Shown piece after piece: positions 21,481 to 23,128 of a stretch of 23,128 bases of DNA. Location of the stretch: assembly GCA_947448095.1 (NCBI GenBank), contig CANFNN010000009.1, positions 1 through 23,128 on the forward strand. Direction: 5' to 3'. The notes beneath the pieces were generated by a model, which worked only from the letters and a program-made list of their open reading frames with translations, had not been told where the DNA came from and searched no databases. How positions within the stretch are numbered: the first letter of the stretch is position 1; every line of letters begins with the position of its first letter. Origin of the DNA: Bacteriovoracaceae bacterium (lineage in GTDB: Bacteria > Bdellovibrionota > Bacteriovoracia > Bacteriovoracales > Bacteriovoracaceae). Made by a program: the position numbers and the translations under genes.

Positions 21481-22547
21481 TGGACGAATCTCCACTCCAT
21501 CTTAGAGTCGATTTTATAGACAATCTCTTTGAGGATCTTGGAGCTTTTTTTGCTTGTCCCGAAAATGATGAAATCATCTTGGCCTGCGGAGGAGAGATTA
21601 ACGATTGGTTGCAAGAAGAAGCGGATATTCCGCCCAATGTGTTTTACTTCACAACTTTTTACAACAAACAAATCCATATCTATACTCCTTCAACTATTCT
21701 GAAAGTGAAGCGTGAAGTTTTAATAAATAGCTTAGTGAAGTATCAATCCTGTCAAAATAGACTTTCTCCTTTAAATAACTATGATTCGTTATTTGTAAAT
21801 GATTTTCAGTCCTTCAGGAGAATGCCTGAGGTGGACTTAAAGAAAGTCGTTTTATGCTCTCGAGAAGACTTTCATGTAACAGAAAAAAATAATCAAAAAC
21901 TAAGAACACTTTGGCGCTCCTTGATCGTACCAAACTCATATGCCTATGGGATTTGGGCCGCTAATCATGGCCTGATCGGTGCAACTCCGGAATTACTTTT
22001 TGAAGTCGCTGGAAACAAATTAGAGACTTTTGCGCTCGCAGGAACCGCAAAAAAAGAGAACGCTGAACAACTTATGCATTCAGAGAAAGATCGCCTTGAA
22101 CATCAATTTGTTGTTGATGATATTTTTGAGAAAATCTCGGAGCTTAATTATTCTCCAAGCGTAGGAGAAACGGGATTAGCGAGCTATGGTCGTATGGTTC
22201 ATTTGAAAACACCTTTATCCGTTCAGCATGTTGGCAATTTAAACTTATCTTTAATCATCTCAAAACTTTCTCCTACCGCTGCACTTTCTGGGTATCCCTC
22301 TGCTCTATCGCTCCAAGCGCTCTCTCAAAATAGTTATGGCAGAAAATTTCCTGACCGTATCTTTGGCGGCTGCTTTGGCTTCTCAGGTGCTGAGAAAAAA
22401 TGTGTCGTTATGATTCGAAATGTTCAATGGAAAGAGGACCTTTTTTTTATAGAAACTGGCGCTGGTATCATTCATTCGTCTGTTTTAGAAAAAGAACTTA
22501 GTGAAATTCAATTTAAACGGCAAGTTGTGCGTGAGCTACTTGTATGA
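21480..22547 (+). CDS. menF: Isochorismate synthase (MenF/EntC family)
   Basis: The enzyme converts chorismate to isochorismate, the entry to menaquinone synthesis. The chorismate-binding fold is seen in KKVVLCSRE (about 121-129, with the lysine that acts as general base in the family), GLIGATPELLF, FALAGTAKK, EKDRLEHQFVVDDI, LSPTAALSGYP, DRIFGGCFGF and IETGAGIIHSSVLEKELSEIQFK. At 355 residues it is shorter than E. coli MenF (about 430); the N-terminal, less conserved part is reduced. Salicylate or anthranilate synthase paralogues share the fold, but the flanking men genes make MenF the best call. The start codon overlaps the menB stop by one base, and its stop overlaps menD by four. Confidence 0.93.
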   Translation: MDESPLHLRVDFIDNLFEDLGAFFACPENDEIILACGGEINDWLQEEADIPPNVFYFTTFYNKQIHIYTPSTILKVKREVLINSLVKYQSCQNRLSPLNNYDSLFVNDFQSFRRMPEVDLKKVVLCSREDFHVTEKNNQKLRTLWRSLIVPNSYAYGIWAANHGLIGATPELLFEVAGNKLETFALAGTAKKENAEQLMHSEKDRLEHQFVVDDIFEKISELNYSPSVGETGLASYGRMVHLKTPLSVQHVGNLNLSLIISKLSPTAALSGYPSALSLQALSQNSYGRKFPDRIFGGCFGFSGAEKKCVVMIRNVQWKEDLFFIETGAGIIHSSVLEKELSEIQFKRQVVRELLV

Positions 22548-23128
22548 TTTTAAATGATCTAGAACATATCTACTTTTGCACAGGGGCCAGAAATAGCGCT
22601 CTTTTAGATCATTTTCCTGAAAATAAAATTACTTTTGAAATCGATGAAAGGATTGCCAGTTTTAAGGCATTGGGGAGAACTAAAATAAATGAGACCCCAG
22701 TAGCGGTTTGTACGACTTCTGGAACTGCGGTTTCAGAATGTCTTTCCGCTATGATTGAAGCCGCATATTCCGATTTGCCTTTGGTACTCATTACTGGTGA
22801 TCGGCCATTGGCCTTAAGGGGAACAGGGGCTCCGCAAACAATAGACCATGAGATTATTACCAGAGGGGTTAGAGGAGAATATCTCGAATTAACCTTGAAA
22901 GAATTTACTACTTTTAATTTCAATCTAAAGGGAAGGGTGTTTCCTCTTCATATCAACGTCTTGGTAGGCGAAGACGCCCAAGATGAGTCTCAAATAGTGA
23001 TGCGTGAAGATTTTCAGAGCCTCATTCATTTTTTAAAAAATAAGAAAAAGCCATTATTTTTAATCTCACATGAATCCAGATCAATTCGACCCCTCGTCTT
23101 AAAGTTTTCTGAAAAAAATATTCTGTTC
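22544..23128 (+). CDS. menD: SEPHCHC synthase MenD, N-terminal part (cut by right edge)
   Basis: MenD is a thiamine-diphosphate enzyme that joins 2-oxoglutarate and isochorismate. The frame is open from the ATG at 22544 (overlapping the menF stop as ATGA) to the window end, 195 codons. Recognisable blocks are TGARNSALLDHF (matching the 'PGSRSTPL' region), IDERIASFKALG with the Glu that activates the cofactor, PVAVCTTSGTAVSECLSAMIEAAYS, LVLITGDRP and GAPQTIDHE. The protein begins only about a dozen residues before the first block, so its N-terminus is about 20 residues shorter than in E. coli MenD. The cofactor-binding C-terminal domain lies outside the window. Confidence 0.94.
   Translation, partial: MILNDLEHIYFCTGARNSALLDHFPENKITFEIDERIASFKALGRTKINETPVAVCTTSGTAVSECLSAMIEAAYSDLPLVLITGDRPLALRGTGAPQTIDHEIITRGVRGEYLELTLKEFTTFNFNLKGRVFPLHINVLVGEDAQDESQIVMREDFQSLIHFLKNKKKPLFLISHESRSIRPLVLKFSEKNILF

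Noticed and set aside
22609..22923. 104-codon minus-strand frame near the right edge
   Set aside because: Lies entirely opposite the conserved menD blocks.
1..23128. Mobile elements, tRNAs, rRNAs, prophage or defence genes
   Set aside because: No transposase, integrase, tRNA cloverleaf, terminal inverted repeats or CRISPR spacing was seen on either strand.

Overview
The window looks like ordinary chromosomal DNA of a moderately AT-rich Gram-negative bacterium. The evidence for an outer membrane is a putative beta-barrel protein, a lipoprotein signal and several Sec signal peptides. A ClpS/ClpA pair, a menaquinone operon, a twitch-type radical SAM protein and very compact gene packing would fit a delta-proteobacterium-like lineage such as Bdellovibrionota (Bacteriovorax-like). 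That placement is inference from gene style; no rRNA is present to confirm it. I see no mobile element, tRNA, CRISPR array or integrase.

Region by region. (1) 1-3660: the 5' part of a stand-alone RlmK/RlmI-type SAM methyltransferase leaves the left edge on the minus strand. Divergent to it are clpS and clpA (N-end-rule adaptor and AAA+ unfoldase). They are followed by a tiny 37-residue protein made of nine KK-ending tetrapeptides (histone H1-tail-like) with a strong hairpin terminator. (2) 3680-7250: a minus-strand MFS transporter, a divergent DUF502 membrane protein coupled to a zinc-ribbon methyltransferase, and a convergent, overlapping dCMP-deaminase-like gene. (3) 6927-9362: a cysteine-less rhodanese-like protein directly followed by a twitch-type radical SAM enzyme, which abuts tail-to-tail a small secreted protein with a near-consensus promoter. 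(4) 9500-12644: pepD dipeptidase, a four-helix membrane protein, a YggT-family protein, an unrecognised 270-residue protein and a convergent small acidic protein. (5) 12732-15814: an outer-membrane barrel protein with an operator-like palindrome over its promoter, then a DEAD-box RNA helicase with a 265-base structured leader. (6) 15942-18964: an FtsB/DivIC-like division protein, a convergent DUF192 lipoprotein and aspS. (7) 19146-23128: an aroF-type DAHP synthase followed by menG(ubiE), menB, menF and the start of menD. Their reading frames are separated by 2 bases or overlap by 1-4 bases.

Region 7 is one operon. It feeds the shikimate pathway (DAHP synthase) and then takes chorismate to isochorismate (MenF), SEPHCHC (MenD), DHNA-CoA (MenB) and finally menaquinone (MenG). 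MenC, MenE, MenH and MenA are not in view and may lie beyond the right edge or elsewhere. Regions 1-6 are mostly housekeeping: proteolysis, division, translation and RNA remodelling. The most unusual items are the 37-residue lysine-repeat protein, the rhodanese-like/radical SAM pair, and several inverted repeats placed over promoters or ribosome binding sites. I found no convincing large undescribed system.
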